Shown in pieces: positions 7,973 to 16,852 of a stretch of 64,000 nucleotides of DNA (positions are counted from its first letter, which is position 1; each line of letters opens with the position of its first letter). Source of the stretch: Ruminococcus sp. (GTDB taxonomy: Bacteria; Bacillota; Clostridia; Oscillospirales; Ruminococcaceae); the NCBI GenBank assembly GCA_017521805.1, contig JAFXDK010000038.1, positions 43,685-107,684 on the forward strand. Reading direction: 5' to 3'. The position numbers were made by a program, and so were the translations under genes. The notes beneath the pieces were generated by a model. That model was not told the origin of the DNA. It was given only the letters and a program-made list of their open reading frames with translations, and searched no databases.

Positions 7973-9289
7973 ATGAAAATATTTGAATTAATTTTACTAA
8001 TCGTTTTTTGTAATATTGTCCCCCTTTGGACTGAAACGGCTTTCCCTACAGCTGTAAAGATAATCGCCACTATCGTGCTATCTGTTGCTTTTCTCTGTGT
8101 CCTCATTCATGGTGAGAAAACATCTGTAAAAAGCCGCCGCCTCAGCTCGCTTAAACGTGGGACAACACTGCTGTGGCTGTCGGGAATGGCGATAATTCCC
8201 GAAATAATCATAATAGTCTTGTATTTTATAAAATCCGACGCAGGTGTTATGCCGCGGATATTTTCAATTGTTATGCCACTGCTTGCTGTGGGAATCACCT
8301 TTCTGGACGGCTTTATCCGCACTGCTGTAGGCTCAAAGCAGATTAAGGCATCAAACTATATTCTACTGCTGATTTTCTGGTGGATTCCCATTGTGAATGT
8401 TGTGCTTATCCGCAGATTCTACAAAACCGCAAAGCGTGAATATTTCTTTGAGCTTTCAAAAGCTGAGCTTGAATCCGCACGAGCCGAAAGTGAGATATGC
8501 AAAACGAAATATCCCATTGTTATGGTTCACGGCATTTTCTTCCGCGACTGGCAGTATATGAACTACTGGGGGCGCGTTCCTGCTACGCTTATACGCAATG
8601 GAGCAGCTGTATACTACGGCAATCAGCAGTCTGCAAAATCTATCCCCGAAAGCGCCGCAGAGGTGAAAAAACAAATTGAAGCAGTTCTTGCGGAAACAGG
8701 AGCGGAAAAGGTAAATATTATCGCCCATTCCAAAGGCGGACTTGACAGCCGCTATGCTATAAGCAGTCTCGGACTTGGTGACCGTGTGGCAACGCTTACA
8801 ACCATAAATACGCCCCACATGGGCTGTGATATGGTTGACTATCTGCTTGAAAAAATCCCCGACGGCATGGTTAAATGGATTGCTGATAAATACAACTCCA
8901 TTTTCCGCAAATTAGGCGATAAAGAGCCCGATTTCCTTGCAGGAGTAAAAGACCTTAGCCCTGCTCGCCTGAAAGAACTTGCACCTGATATGGAGGACTG
9001 CCCCGATGTCTCCTATAGAAGCTGTATGTCGGTGATGAAAAATGTGTTTTCCGCAGGTATTCCCCTTAATATCGGCTATCTGCTTATAAAAAAGCTCAAC
9101 GGCAGAAGTGACGGTCTTGTATGGGAGAAAGCCGCTGAACACGGTGAGTTCCGCATGGTGACTGCAAGCGGTGTACGCGGTATCAGCCACGGTGATACTA
9201 TCGACCTTTTCCGTGAAAATATTGAGGGATACGACGTAAGAGAGTTCTATGCAGGACTTGTGGCTGATTTGAAAAATCAGGGGTTCTGA
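7973..9289 (+). CDS. Membrane-anchored alpha/beta-hydrolase (lipase-like)
   Basis: A 438-residue protein with about four N-terminal membrane segments (first ~155 residues) and a C-terminal alpha/beta-hydrolase domain. The hydrolase starts with a His-Gly oxyanion-hole motif (PIVMVHGIF, about residue 182). It contains the nucleophile elbow AHSKGG with Ser about residue 254, and INTPHMG, typical of triacylglycerol-lipase/PGAP1-like folds. A C-terminal His in GISHGD (about residue 405) could complete the triad. Substrate is likely an ester lipid, but this is inference. It begins 62 bp after the zinc-ribbon gene beyond a terminator. Confidence 0.82.
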   Translation: MKIFELILLIVFCNIVPLWTETAFPTAVKIIATIVLSVAFLCVLIHGEKTSVKSRRLSSLKRGTTLLWLSGMAIIPEIIIIVLYFIKSDAGVMPRIFSIVMPLLAVGITFLDGFIRTAVGSKQIKASNYILLLIFWWIPIVNVVLIRRFYKTAKREYFFELSKAELESARAESEICKTKYPIVMVHGIFFRDWQYMNYWGRVPATLIRNGAAVYYGNQQSAKSIPESAAEVKKQIEAVLAETGAEKVNIIAHSKGGLDSRYAISSLGLGDRVATLTTINTPHMGCDMVDYLLEKIPDGMVKWIADKYNSIFRKLGDKEPDFLAGVKDLSPARLKELAPDMEDCPDVSYRSCMSVMKNVFSAGIPLNIGYLLIKKLNGRSDGLVWEKAAEHGEFRMVTASGVRGISHGDTIDLFRENIEGYDVREFYAGLVADLKNQGF

Positions 9290-9371
9290 TTAATGCGTAA
9301 TTCGTAATGCGTAATGCGTAATTAAAAAAACTGTTAGCTTTTAATAGTTCAAAAGCTGAAAGCTAACGGCT
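9290..9371 (+). repeat. Dispersed repeat: TAATGCG tandem and GTTAGC hairpin
   Basis: Starts directly at the hydrolase stop codon. 9290-9323 holds three or four TAATGCG-like units. CTGTTAGCTTTT (9331-9342) then pairs with AAAAGCT...AAGCTAAC (to 9368). It overlaps the 3' end of the convergent gene 9363-9761 and may act as a bidirectional 3' hairpin. Confidence 0.7.
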
Positions 9372-9761
9372 GCAATTCAGAGAATTGTCAAATCTTTGTC
9401 TGATAATACGGCACAAATAAAATGCAGGTATGCAGAGTATGCCCCATAATATGCTGAAAAGTGGGCATATCTGCCCCATTATGTTGAACGGTCTGTCGGA
9501 ATAATCCCAGACCTGCCAGCCCATTATAATATTGTCGAATATTCCCACCGCAAATTCTATTGCGGTAATTATCACTGCGCCCATGACACAGCAGCGAATC
9601 AGCGTTATTGCAGGTCGGCTGCTTATAATGTAGATAACTGTAAGGACAGTGCCGCCTGTCAGACACATTGTCCAGTGAGTATATCCCCTGCCTGCCACCT
9701 CTACAAAGGCATACAGGAAATATCCCATGAGAAATGTAAAAATATACTGATAAAATTTCAT
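9363..9761 (-). CDS. CmpB-type putative ABC-transporter membrane protein
   Basis: A 132-residue integral membrane protein with about four helices. The segment GWQVWDYSDRPFN...GQICP...LWG near the C-terminus is the signature of the ABC_trans_CmpB (PF06541) family found across Clostridia. No ATP-binding partner is next to it, so the ABC link is only by family name. The start is set at 9761 because GAGG at 9770-9773 is 8 bases upstream. A longer frame to 9860 would overlap malQ on the opposite strand. Divergent from malQ with a 65-bp shared upstream region. Confidence 0.75.
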   Translation of the reverse strand: MKFYQYIFTFLMGYFLYAFVEVAGRGYTHWTMCLTGGTVLTVIYIISSRPAITLIRCCVMGAVIITAIEFAVGIFDNIIMGWQVWDYSDRPFNIMGQICPLFSILWGILCIPAFYLCRIIRQRFDNSLNCSR

Positions 9762-9826
9762 CTTCATCACCTCATATTTATTATGGTACGAAGATATAAA
9801 AATATACAGGAATGGAGTTGTGACAT

Positions 9827-11299
9827 ATGCGTAAAAGCTGCATAATTTTTCATATTTCAAGCCTGCCCTCTGAATACGGTATCGGCAAAATGGGCAGACA
9901 CGCTTTTGAGTTCGTGGATTTCCTTGTGAAATCAGGCGTTAAATGCTGGCAGATTCTTCCCCTGTCCCCCACAAGCTACGGCGATTCCCCTTATCAGTCC
10001 TTTTCTGTCAATGCAGGGAATCCCTACTTCATCGACTTTGAGATTTTAGAGGGTGACGGACTTCTTGAATCTGCTGAATATAAGGACATAGTGTGGGAAA
10101 GCTCTCCCGATAAAGTTGACTATAGTATAATATACGACAAATGCTTTGACATTCTCCGTGTCGCATATTCCCGCTTCAAGCCCTCAAAATTCCCTGCATA
10201 TAAGCAATTCTGCGAGGATAATAAATCATGGCTTGATGAATACGCTTTGTTTATGGCGCTGAAATTCAAGAACAACGGCAAGCCTTGGTATGAGTGGGAA
10301 AAGGATATCTCAATGCATCGTCCTAAGGCTGTTTCTTCCTGCAAAAAAGAGCTGAAAAAGGATATCGGATTCTATAAATTTTTGCAGTTTCAGTTCAGCA
10401 GACAGTGGGCTGAACTGAAAAAATATGCCAATGACAAGGGCATTGAAATTATAGGAGATATCCCGATATACTGCGCTTTAGACAGCGTTGAAGCTTGGGC
10501 GGATTACCGCCTTTTCTGGTTCGACCGCAAACGCCGTCCCATATGCGTTGCCGGCTGTCCTCCCGATGAATTTTCACCTACGGGACAGCTTTGGGGAAAT
10601 CCCCTGTACGATTGGGAATACCACGCAAAAACAGGCTATAAATGGTGGATTGACCGCATATCTGCCGCTACAAAGCTTTATGATATTGTGCGTATCGACC
10701 ATTTCCGCGGATTTGAAAGTTATTACACTATCTCCTATGGCAACGAGGACGCTACAATCGGCGAATGGAAAAAGGGACCCAATTGTCCGCTGTTTTACGC
10801 CGCAGAGGAAAAGCTGGGCAGACTTAATATCATTGCTGAGGATTTGGGATTTATTACTCACGAGGTCCGCGAAATGCTGGATTTATGCGGCTATCCCGGC
10901 ATGAAAGTGTTGCAGTTCGGATTCAGCGGAGGAGATAATGAGCATCTGCCCCATAATTTCACGACTACAAATTGCTTTGCATATACAGGTACTCACGATA
11001 ACGAAACTCTCAACGGCTGGGTTGCGGCTATGGATAAGAATACCCTGAAATTCGCTAAAAAATATCTCAATGTAAAGAGAAAAAGCGAAATCCCCATGGC
11101 TGTTATACGTGCCGCATGGGGAAGCGTTGCGGAGGTTGCGGCGGCGCAGATGCAGGATTTCCTTGACAGTCCTAAAGAGGCAAGAATGAATACTCCCTCC
11201 ACTTTAGGCTGTAACTGGCAGTTCAGAGCAAAATCAGAGCAGTTTACTCCTGAACTGGCAAAGAAGATAAAGAAATTAAATAAAATTTATAACAGATGA
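9827..11299 (+). CDS. malQ: 4-alpha-glucanotransferase
   Basis: A 490-residue GH77 amylomaltase that transfers alpha-1,4-glucan segments, used in cytosolic maltodextrin and glycogen handling. Diagnostic segments are the N-terminal WQILPLSPT...GDSPYQS, the nucleophile region RIDHFRGFESYY (Asp about residue 290), the acid/base region IAEDLGFIT (Glu about 341) and the transition-state Asp in YTGTHDNETLNGW (about residue 390). Length is normal for bacterial MalQ. Start has GGAG 10 bases upstream. It is monocistronic. Confidence 0.97.
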   Translation: MRKSCIIFHISSLPSEYGIGKMGRHAFEFVDFLVKSGVKCWQILPLSPTSYGDSPYQSFSVNAGNPYFIDFEILEGDGLLESAEYKDIVWESSPDKVDYSIIYDKCFDILRVAYSRFKPSKFPAYKQFCEDNKSWLDEYALFMALKFKNNGKPWYEWEKDISMHRPKAVSSCKKELKKDIGFYKFLQFQFSRQWAELKKYANDKGIEIIGDIPIYCALDSVEAWADYRLFWFDRKRRPICVAGCPPDEFSPTGQLWGNPLYDWEYHAKTGYKWWIDRISAATKLYDIVRIDHFRGFESYYTISYGNEDATIGEWKKGPNCPLFYAAEEKLGRLNIIAEDLGFITHEVREMLDLCGYPGMKVLQFGFSGGDNEHLPHNFTTTNCFAYTGTHDNETLNGWVAAMDKNTLKFAKKYLNVKRKSEIPMAVIRAAWGSVAEVAAAQMQDFLDSPKEARMNTPSTLGCNWQFRAKSEQFTPELAKKIKKLNKIYNR

Positions 11300-11436
11300 T
11301 AGCTGTTAGCTGTAGAAAAAGGCACGTTTTAATTAAGGGCGAGCAATGCTCGCCCCTACAAATCGGCTATATATCGTTGCTTGGTGTAGGGGCGGATATT
11401 TTCCGCCCGCAATTTCGGAACTAAATTTGTTACAAA
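11297..11436 (-). repeat. Dispersed repeat element, GAACGAAATT/AGTCTGTAGAAAAA type
   Basis: Reading the plus strand, the unit runs from CTGTAGAAAAA (11310-11320) through hairpin GGGCGAGCAATGCTCGCCC (11337-11355), the module GTAGGGGCGGATATTTTCCG (about 11385-11404) and GCAATTTCGGAACTAAATTT. The same left and right parts bound the copies at 49944, 54169 and 58936. Confidence 0.75.
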
Positions 11437-11440
11437 ATTC

Positions 11441-11476
11441 GGGCGGTCATTTTGAATTGACCGCCCTTGCTTTATT
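11441..11476 (+). terminator. Hairpin terminator after malQ
   Basis: GGGCGGTCA (11441-11449) pairs with TGACCGCCC (11458-11466), followed by the T-rich TTGCTTTATTTT. It lies 142 bp after malQ because the repeat element intervenes. Confidence 0.55.
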
Positions 11477-11498
11477 TTATGACATGTTTAATTACGCA

Positions 11499-13559
11499 TT
11501 ATTTAAGTCCGCCTACTGCCGCAAATGCATTTTCTATGGCTTCTTCCTCTGTCAGTGCGTTTCTTGGATTGATTACAAAATTATACACGCCTATTTTTGC
11601 TCTCTTGGATGTGTTGAGATTTGTGACGTACAATTCAGCTGTAAAGTGATTTGTATTAGCTGTGAGCATTGTTATAACTTTACTTACATCAGCACTGTCA
11701 ATAACAGATGTTGTAACCAGCCTCTTATTGCCGTTTGCATCTGTAATGAAATAATCGAAAATAAACAATCCGTTTGCGTTTGCAGGGAATGGTGTAAGGA
11801 ATGCAATTTCCTTTGCTGTGGACTTTCCGGGAGCTATCTGGCTGAATGTATATACAGGAGGCTCAACAGGCTCATCTGTTACTGTAACCTTGATTTCGGC
11901 CTTTACATTGTGGTTGTCCATGCTGTATACAGTTACGATACATTCACCCTTGCCTACGCCGTATACCCAGCCCATTTCATCAACAGTTGCAACAGATATA
12001 TCTGATGATGTCCAGAATTCTTCTTTGTTTTCAGCGTCAACGGGAAGCATTGTTACAATTGAGATATCAGATGAACCGACAGAAAGCTTCATTTCATACT
12101 TTGAAAGCTTGATTTCAGTAACAGTGCTTGTACTGTTAGTAACGTTTATGATTGCAACTGCCATTACAGCAGGATTTGAAGCACTTGAAACTGTAACATA
12201 GCAGGTACCCTCTCCAACAGCTGTAATAACGCCTTTTTCGCTTACAGTAGCCACAGAATTGTTTGAACTTGCCCACACGAGAGTCTTATTTGTAGCATTT
12301 AAAGGAGATATTGCAAGAATGGGAACATAGCTTGTGCCGGCTTCAAGAGTAACTTCGGAATCACCGAATTTGATTTCCTCAACATCAATAGAAGATGTAG
12401 TAGTTGTAGTTACAGGGGGAACTGTTGTTGTGGTTGTAGTCGCTGTAGTTGTTACTGTTGTTACTGCATCATCTGTAACTGTTACAAGAATTACACCGAA
12501 TACAGCAGGGTTATCCTCGCTCTTTACGGTAATGATTGTATTGCCTGCCTTGTGACCGACTACCCAGCCCTCATCGTCAACTGATGCAACATCGGGCTGT
12601 GAGCTTGTCCATATCTCTTTTTTATTTACAGCTGTATCGGGAAGCATTGTTACTCTTGCGGCTAAATCCCCTGTGCCGACCTTAAGCGTCATAGATTCTC
12701 TTGAAAGTCTTATATCACGGACGCTTCTTGTATTCTTTACAGTAACCTTGATTTCAGCGAATACTTGGGGATTATCAGCACTCTTTACTGTGACAGTACA
12801 TTCACCCTCGCTTACACCGATTACCCAGCCCTCATTATCAACAACGGCAATGGATTCATCGGAGCTCGACCATATTTCGCTCTTATTGAGAGCGTTTGCA
12901 GGGAGCATTGTAACGTATGCGGACAAATCGCCCTCGCCTACGTTGACAATCATTTCATTTCTTGTTACACGGATTGAAGAAACCTTTGCATTCGTTACTG
13001 TAGTGGTGGTTGTTGTTATCATTGTTGTTGTAGTTGTTGTCTGTGTTGTTGAAGGCTTTTTTGTTGTAGTTGCAAGGTCTGTAATTACAGTTGTTTTCTT
13101 TGCTGTAGTTGTAGTAGTCTTTTTCTTGGTTGTAGTAACTTTTGCAGTAGTAGTTGTTGTAACAGGCTGTGCATATCCCATGTATTCCTCCATGGTTTTG
13201 CTTCCGCCTGTGGAAAGATATGCATAGTATGCAAGGATATATGAGGCATCGGAAGAATCAATAGCGCCGTCCTTGTTTACATCTGCGCTTTTCTTCTGTG
13301 CAGCGGTGAATTTTGATGTACCGCCTGTGGAGAGAATCGAATACTCTCCAAGAACTACGGAAGCGTCTGCTGCATCTACTGTACTGCTGCTGTCAACGTC
13401 GCCAAGTCCTGCAGCGTTATCCGCAATAACAGGAATACTGCCGATATTTTCTGTATTTACGGCAAGTACCCTCACATCTGAATAGCCTGTTGGTGAAACG
13501 GCATATGTAAAGCAAATTGCTGATGCAAGTACAGCAGAAATTAATTTCTTTGTATTCAT
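11499..13559 (-). CDS. Secreted dockerin protein with four Big2 domains
   Basis: A 686-residue secreted protein. After the signal peptide (about residues 1-35) comes an unusual N-terminal dockerin: two Ca2+-binding repeats beginning DVDSSSTVDAADAS and DVNKDGAIDSSDAS (about residues 53-115), each ending in LSTGG. A Thr/Lys linker follows (about 130-190), then bacterial Ig-like group 2 domains near residues 192, 283, 390 and 480, with the recurring W(S/T)SS...(V/I)A(S/V)V(D/S) pattern. A ~110-residue beta-type C-terminal domain ends it. The dockerin should plug it into a cohesin scaffold on the cell surface. Start 13559 has GGAG 6 bases upstream and its own promoter. Confidence 0.87.
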   Translation of the reverse strand: MNTKKLISAVLASAICFTYAVSPTGYSDVRVLAVNTENIGSIPVIADNAAGLGDVDSSSTVDAADASVVLGEYSILSTGGTSKFTAAQKKSADVNKDGAIDSSDASYILAYYAYLSTGGSKTMEEYMGYAQPVTTTTTAKVTTTKKKTTTTTAKKTTVITDLATTTKKPSTTQTTTTTTMITTTTTTVTNAKVSSIRVTRNEMIVNVGEGDLSAYVTMLPANALNKSEIWSSSDESIAVVDNEGWVIGVSEGECTVTVKSADNPQVFAEIKVTVKNTRSVRDIRLSRESMTLKVGTGDLAARVTMLPDTAVNKKEIWTSSQPDVASVDDEGWVVGHKAGNTIITVKSEDNPAVFGVILVTVTDDAVTTVTTTATTTTTTVPPVTTTTTSSIDVEEIKFGDSEVTLEAGTSYVPILAISPLNATNKTLVWASSNNSVATVSEKGVITAVGEGTCYVTVSSASNPAVMAVAIINVTNSTSTVTEIKLSKYEMKLSVGSSDISIVTMLPVDAENKEEFWTSSDISVATVDEMGWVYGVGKGECIVTVYSMDNHNVKAEIKVTVTDEPVEPPVYTFSQIAPGKSTAKEIAFLTPFPANANGLFIFDYFITDANGNKRLVTTSVIDSADVSKVITMLTANTNHFTAELYVTNLNTSKRAKIGVYNFVINPRNALTEEEAIENAFAAVGGLK

Positions 13560-13689
13560 AATAATCTCCCTCAAAATTCAGACAACATCGTATAAAGCTG
13601 CCATCAGCCCTGTATGAAATGTGCTTAAATCTTTCGTACAAGCTTTATGCGGTATTGCCCTAAATAAACAGTATGTATTTTATACATTT

Positions 13690-13718
13690 ATTATACACCC
13701 TTTTATTTTAAATTGCAA
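13690..13718 (-). promoter_or_regulatory. Sigma-A promoter for the Big2 dockerin gene
   Basis: On the minus strand TTGCAA (13718-13713) and TATAAT (13695-13690) are spaced by 17 bases; about 130 bases of leader separate it from the start codon. Confidence 0.65.
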
Positions 13719-13803
13719 TATAAACCAGTGCATTTTGTAAAATCATACAAAAAAATGCCGATTCCTGTCATTCCTTTCATATGCAATTCCGTAAAAAATG
13801 GCA

Positions 13804-13838
13804 AAACACCGCACAAAATCAAGCTTTGTGCGGTGTTT
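13804..13838 (-). terminator. Terminator of the cdaA-cdaR operon
   Basis: AAACACCGCACAAA (13804-13817) and TTTGTGCGGTGTTT (13825-13838) form a 14-bp perfect stem with a 7-base loop, followed on the minus strand by a short T run. It lies 20 bp after the cdaR stop. Confidence 0.85.
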
Positions 13839-13857
13839 ATTCACTCCTTATTCATAC

Positions 13858-15186
13858 TTATGGGGTGCTGTTCTGTTCCTTTGTTGTGACAGTTCTGGGC
13901 TTTTCTGCCTTTGTACGCTGAATTGCTACCTTTGCATTTGTGGCAATCCATACGTTATCAAATGAGGGGCATGAGAATATTACACTCTGGCTGAACTGGT
14001 CCTCTGTAATGGTGGTATTGAGAAGATTTACCTCTCCGATTATATCCTCTGCGGTAATCTCCGCAAGGGCTTCCTCGGGGCCTACAACTGTTACATCAAG
14101 CTGTTGTGTCAGGATTGAATAATCATAGGTGTTATCAGGGGGATTGCTTATCTGGATATGGTCGCTGTATATAGTCATTGGCTTTTCTTTAAGGTCCTTA
14201 TCATCAATTGTCACAACGACAGATTCAAGGTCTGAGACATTTATAAGCTCTGTGCCCTCAAGCCGCTTACTGATTGGGAAAGTACGTGAAAATCCGGGTT
14301 TCAGCTCATATAGCGGTATAAGTCCTAAATCTATTGAATCGGGAATTTCAACCTGACTGTTGTTGCAGGCAAGGGTTATGGAATCCGATGAAAAATTAAA
14401 CTTGATTGTCTCAGGATTGAAATTTGCAGGGGCACTGGCTATAGCCGCTGAAAGCTTCACTTTTTTCTGTGTGCGGACGGCTATGTTGATATCAAAGCTT
14501 GTGTTGCTGCTTGTAAGTGAGGACTGGTCAATGAGAACGTTATCCTTGGTGTACAGCTGGAGCTCTGCGCCGCTTAAAACATATGATGTATCAAGGCTCA
14601 TTTCCTTGTTTGAAACGGCATAGCACTTGTCTATACTGTCAAGCTTTGTTGAGGGTCCTGTAATGCGGATTTCAGAGGGTATGCATACATACTCGCTTGG
14701 AACCTTTCCCTTTCCCTCAACAATGTCAACATTGGGGGTAAGGGGTACAACGTCGAAATCCCTTGTATCCATTTTGTCGAAAACTACAGTTGCCTTTGAG
14801 GGAGATATGGATTTCACCTCGTAATTCACACCGTTACTGCTCTTTATTTTCAGAGAAAGCTTCTTTGTGCCTGTATTGCTTACGGAATCTGCGTCAAAGT
14901 AGGCTGTAAGGCTTTCATTGTTCAGATATCCTATCTGTGTACGGCTTCCCAGCAGCTCCACCTTGACCTCCTTGACATCGCAGGAGATAACGCTGAGCCC
15001 GTTCTGGCTGGCTACAGAACCCGATATATCGATATTTACAGGGATATTCTCAACAGTTTTCTGAACTGAGGGATACTGTGTAAGGGATATGACAAGCCAC
15101 AGAATTACTGCAATTATTACTGCAAGTATTCCAAGAAAAAAGTTGCTTGACATATATTTTTCTCTTAATTTTTTGAAATAGCTCAC
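13858..15186 (-). CDS. cdaR: YbbR-domain regulator of c-di-AMP synthase
   Basis: A 442-residue protein with one N-terminal membrane helix (about residues 16-35) and about four extracytoplasmic YbbR domains, the architecture of CdaR, which binds and modulates the cyclase CdaA. Repeats of the pattern P-x-x-V-x-(I/V)-x-G-P/S are visible through residues 50-420. The start codon overlaps the cdaA stop by 4 bases, so translation is coupled. In many Firmicutes glmM follows; here a terminator does. Confidence 0.9.
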   Translation of the reverse strand: MSYFKKLREKYMSSNFFLGILAVIIAVILWLVISLTQYPSVQKTVENIPVNIDISGSVASQNGLSVISCDVKEVKVELLGSRTQIGYLNNESLTAYFDADSVSNTGTKKLSLKIKSSNGVNYEVKSISPSKATVVFDKMDTRDFDVVPLTPNVDIVEGKGKVPSEYVCIPSEIRITGPSTKLDSIDKCYAVSNKEMSLDTSYVLSGAELQLYTKDNVLIDQSSLTSSNTSFDINIAVRTQKKVKLSAAIASAPANFNPETIKFNFSSDSITLACNNSQVEIPDSIDLGLIPLYELKPGFSRTFPISKRLEGTELINVSDLESVVVTIDDKDLKEKPMTIYSDHIQISNPPDNTYDYSILTQQLDVTVVGPEEALAEITAEDIIGEVNLLNTTITEDQFSQSVIFSCPSFDNVWIATNAKVAIQRTKAEKPRTVTTKEQNSTP

Positions 15187-16064
15187 TTTTTCTTCCTCCT
15201 TCCAAGTATAGAGGAGATAACTTTTTTGTTTGTATTGTCATCGTCGGGAGATTCGTTGAATATTTCCTTTTCAAGAACATATCTCAGCTTTGTACGGGTA
15301 TAATCACGGGTGAGAACGCCGTTAATGGCAATTGATATCTGTCCTGTTTCCTCGGAGACAACAATTACAACTGCATCGGAATTCTCGCTCATACCGATAG
15401 CGGCACGATGTCTTGAACCGAGATTTTTCGCAATTGCCACATCGCTTTTCGGGCGGGGCAGGAAGCAGGCGGCGGCAAGAATCAGACCGTCGCGCATAAT
15501 AACTGCGCCGTCGTGGAGGGGTGTTTTGGGATAGAATATATTCCCGAATACCTCCTTGCTTGGTATGGCATTCATAACTGTACCTGTTTCAATCTGTTCG
15601 CCGAGGGGCGTTTTCCTCTCGATGACAATGAGCGCGCCTGTACAGCTTGCAGAAAGCTCCACGCAGGAATCGCATATAGCGTCTATGGCGGTATTCCAAC
15701 GGTATTTTATATCGTTGGAGGAGTTTCCTATACCGATGAGGTTAATGCCGAATTTAGTCTGTCCGAACTGCTCCAGAGCTCGTCGTATCTCAGGCTGAAA
15801 GAGTATCAGCATGGCAAGAAGTCCTACATCGAGGGCATTGCCGAGGATATATTCCATTACATCAAGCTTGAAAATCATGCTTACGAGGTAAGCCGCCACA
15901 AGCAGCAGAACTCCCTTGATAAGCTGTCCTGCACGGGTTTCACGCATGAGTTTAAGCAGCAGATATACTATGTAAGAAAGCGCCAGAAGGTCTATTATAT
16001 CGTTGAATTCGATAGTAGACATCAGGCTGAAAAAAGCGTATTTTATATCCTGAAATGAAGGCAT
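15183..16064 (-). CDS. cdaA: Diadenylate cyclase (c-di-AMP synthase)
   Basis: A 293-residue membrane enzyme that makes cyclic di-AMP from two ATP. It has three N-terminal membrane segments (about residues 20-100) and a DisA_N catalytic domain with the motifs Asp-Gly-Ala (TPLHDGAV, about residue 185) and Arg-His-Arg (GSRHRAAIG, about residue 217). c-di-AMP controls potassium and wall homeostasis. First gene of the cdaA-cdaR operon. The ribosome site is weak (AGG only). Confidence 0.95.
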   Translation of the reverse strand: MPSFQDIKYAFFSLMSTIEFNDIIDLLALSYIVYLLLKLMRETRAGQLIKGVLLLVAAYLVSMIFKLDVMEYILGNALDVGLLAMLILFQPEIRRALEQFGQTKFGINLIGIGNSSNDIKYRWNTAIDAICDSCVELSASCTGALIVIERKTPLGEQIETGTVMNAIPSKEVFGNIFYPKTPLHDGAVIMRDGLILAAACFLPRPKSDVAIAKNLGSRHRAAIGMSENSDAVVIVVSEETGQISIAINGVLTRDYTRTKLRYVLEKEIFNESPDDDNTNKKVISSILGRRKKK

Positions 16065-16117
16065 ATTATATCACAACCTGTTTGTTAGTCGGGGAAACAC
16101 ATAATCCCCTATATTAT

Positions 16118-16145
16118 ATTGTACCACAATTTCAGATAATTTCAA
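16118..16145 (-). promoter_or_regulatory. Probable promoter of cdaA-cdaR
   Basis: Minus strand TTGAAA (16145-16140), 16-base spacer, TACAAT (16123-16118), immediately followed by a second TATAAT-like stretch. Start codon lies 54 bases downstream. Confidence 0.5.
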
Positions 16146-16239
16146 TAGCTTTTTATTAATTTCCTGAAAATTTTATATTTTTACTTCTAAATTTTCACAT
16201 TTGGATAATTTTGTGAAAGATTATGTCGAATTTTTTTAA

Positions 16240-16550
16240 AGCTAACAGCTAACGGCTGATAATAATTTCAAGAAGTCCAAGAAGTACGCTTTGCACACAC
16301 ATGTACTCTTGAACCTCTTGAACCTCTTGCTTTAATTGGCTAAAGTAAAGCCTTTAGCCATTAGCTTGTAGGAGCGGATATCCGCCCGTAATTTTGGAAC
16401 GAATTAAACCGACGTACCGTCGGCGGACTGCCAAAGGCAGCCCCTACAAAAAATAATAGACAATTTCAAGAAGTCCAAGAAGTCCGCTTTGCACACACAT
16501 GTACTCTTGAACCTCTTGAACCTCTTGCTTTAATTGACTAAAGCAAAATT
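16240..16550 (-). repeat. Left inverted arm of a repeat-bounded two-gene cassette
   Basis: Holds two copies of a 67-73 bp unit with triple GTTCAAGAG (as its complement) and a CAAGAAGTCC pair (16266-16333 and 16462-16534). Between them are GTAGGAGCGGATATCCGCCC and a GGCTGCC/GGCAGCC hairpin. The whole arm recurs in opposite orientation at 17997-18436. No gene is seen in the remaining 16146-16648 stretch. Confidence 0.85.
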
Positions 16551-16648
16551 TCCTGCTTTATCTAAAAAAAGAAAATCAGCATATTATAATACATCAGCAT
16601 TTATGCTGTAATATATAAAGGGTAAACTCCTAAAAGGAATGATTTTCT

Positions 16649-16852
16649 ATGAAATATATTTTACAAATGCCGTCGTATACCTACGCCCAGAAAGCTGTGA
16701 GGCTTCTTGTGGCTTTCGGCTTCAAGTGTGAGCTGAAACGACGGGAGGGGGAGTGCGGCTACGATTTGTATACCGACAAAAGCCCCGATATACCGCGGCT
16801 TCTCAATAAATACAAGATACCATACACCTTGCATGAGGAGGGATATTCTTGA
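16649..16852 (+). CDS. DUF3343 putative Se/S carrier-like protein
   Basis: A 67-residue cytosolic protein of the DUF3343 type (PF11823), which in other Firmicutes sits next to cysteine-desulfurase-like and selenium-related genes and is proposed to bind or carry Se/S. The family match rests on the N-terminal pattern Met-x-x-Tyr-x-x-Ala-xx-Ala and the C-terminal Pro-Tyr/Leu motif. This copy has a single Cys (Cys30). Its stop codon overlaps the TTG start of the next gene by 3 bases, so the two are translationally coupled. Confidence 0.75.
   Translation: MKYILQMPSYTYAQKAVRLLVAFGFKCELKRREGECGYDLYTDKSPDIPRLLNKYKIPYTLHEEGYS

Noticed and set aside
11346-12005. 219-codon plus-strand frame beginning in the repeat after malQ
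   Set aside because: Runs through a repeat and a terminator and lies antisense to the Big2 dockerin gene; Cys/Tyr-rich composition is unlike a real protein.
12673-13227. Val-rich open frame opposite the Thr-rich linker of the Big2 dockerin protein
   Set aside because: Antisense of Thr codons (ACN) gives Val/Ser-rich frames; the real gene on the minus strand has a signal peptide, dockerin and Big2 domains.
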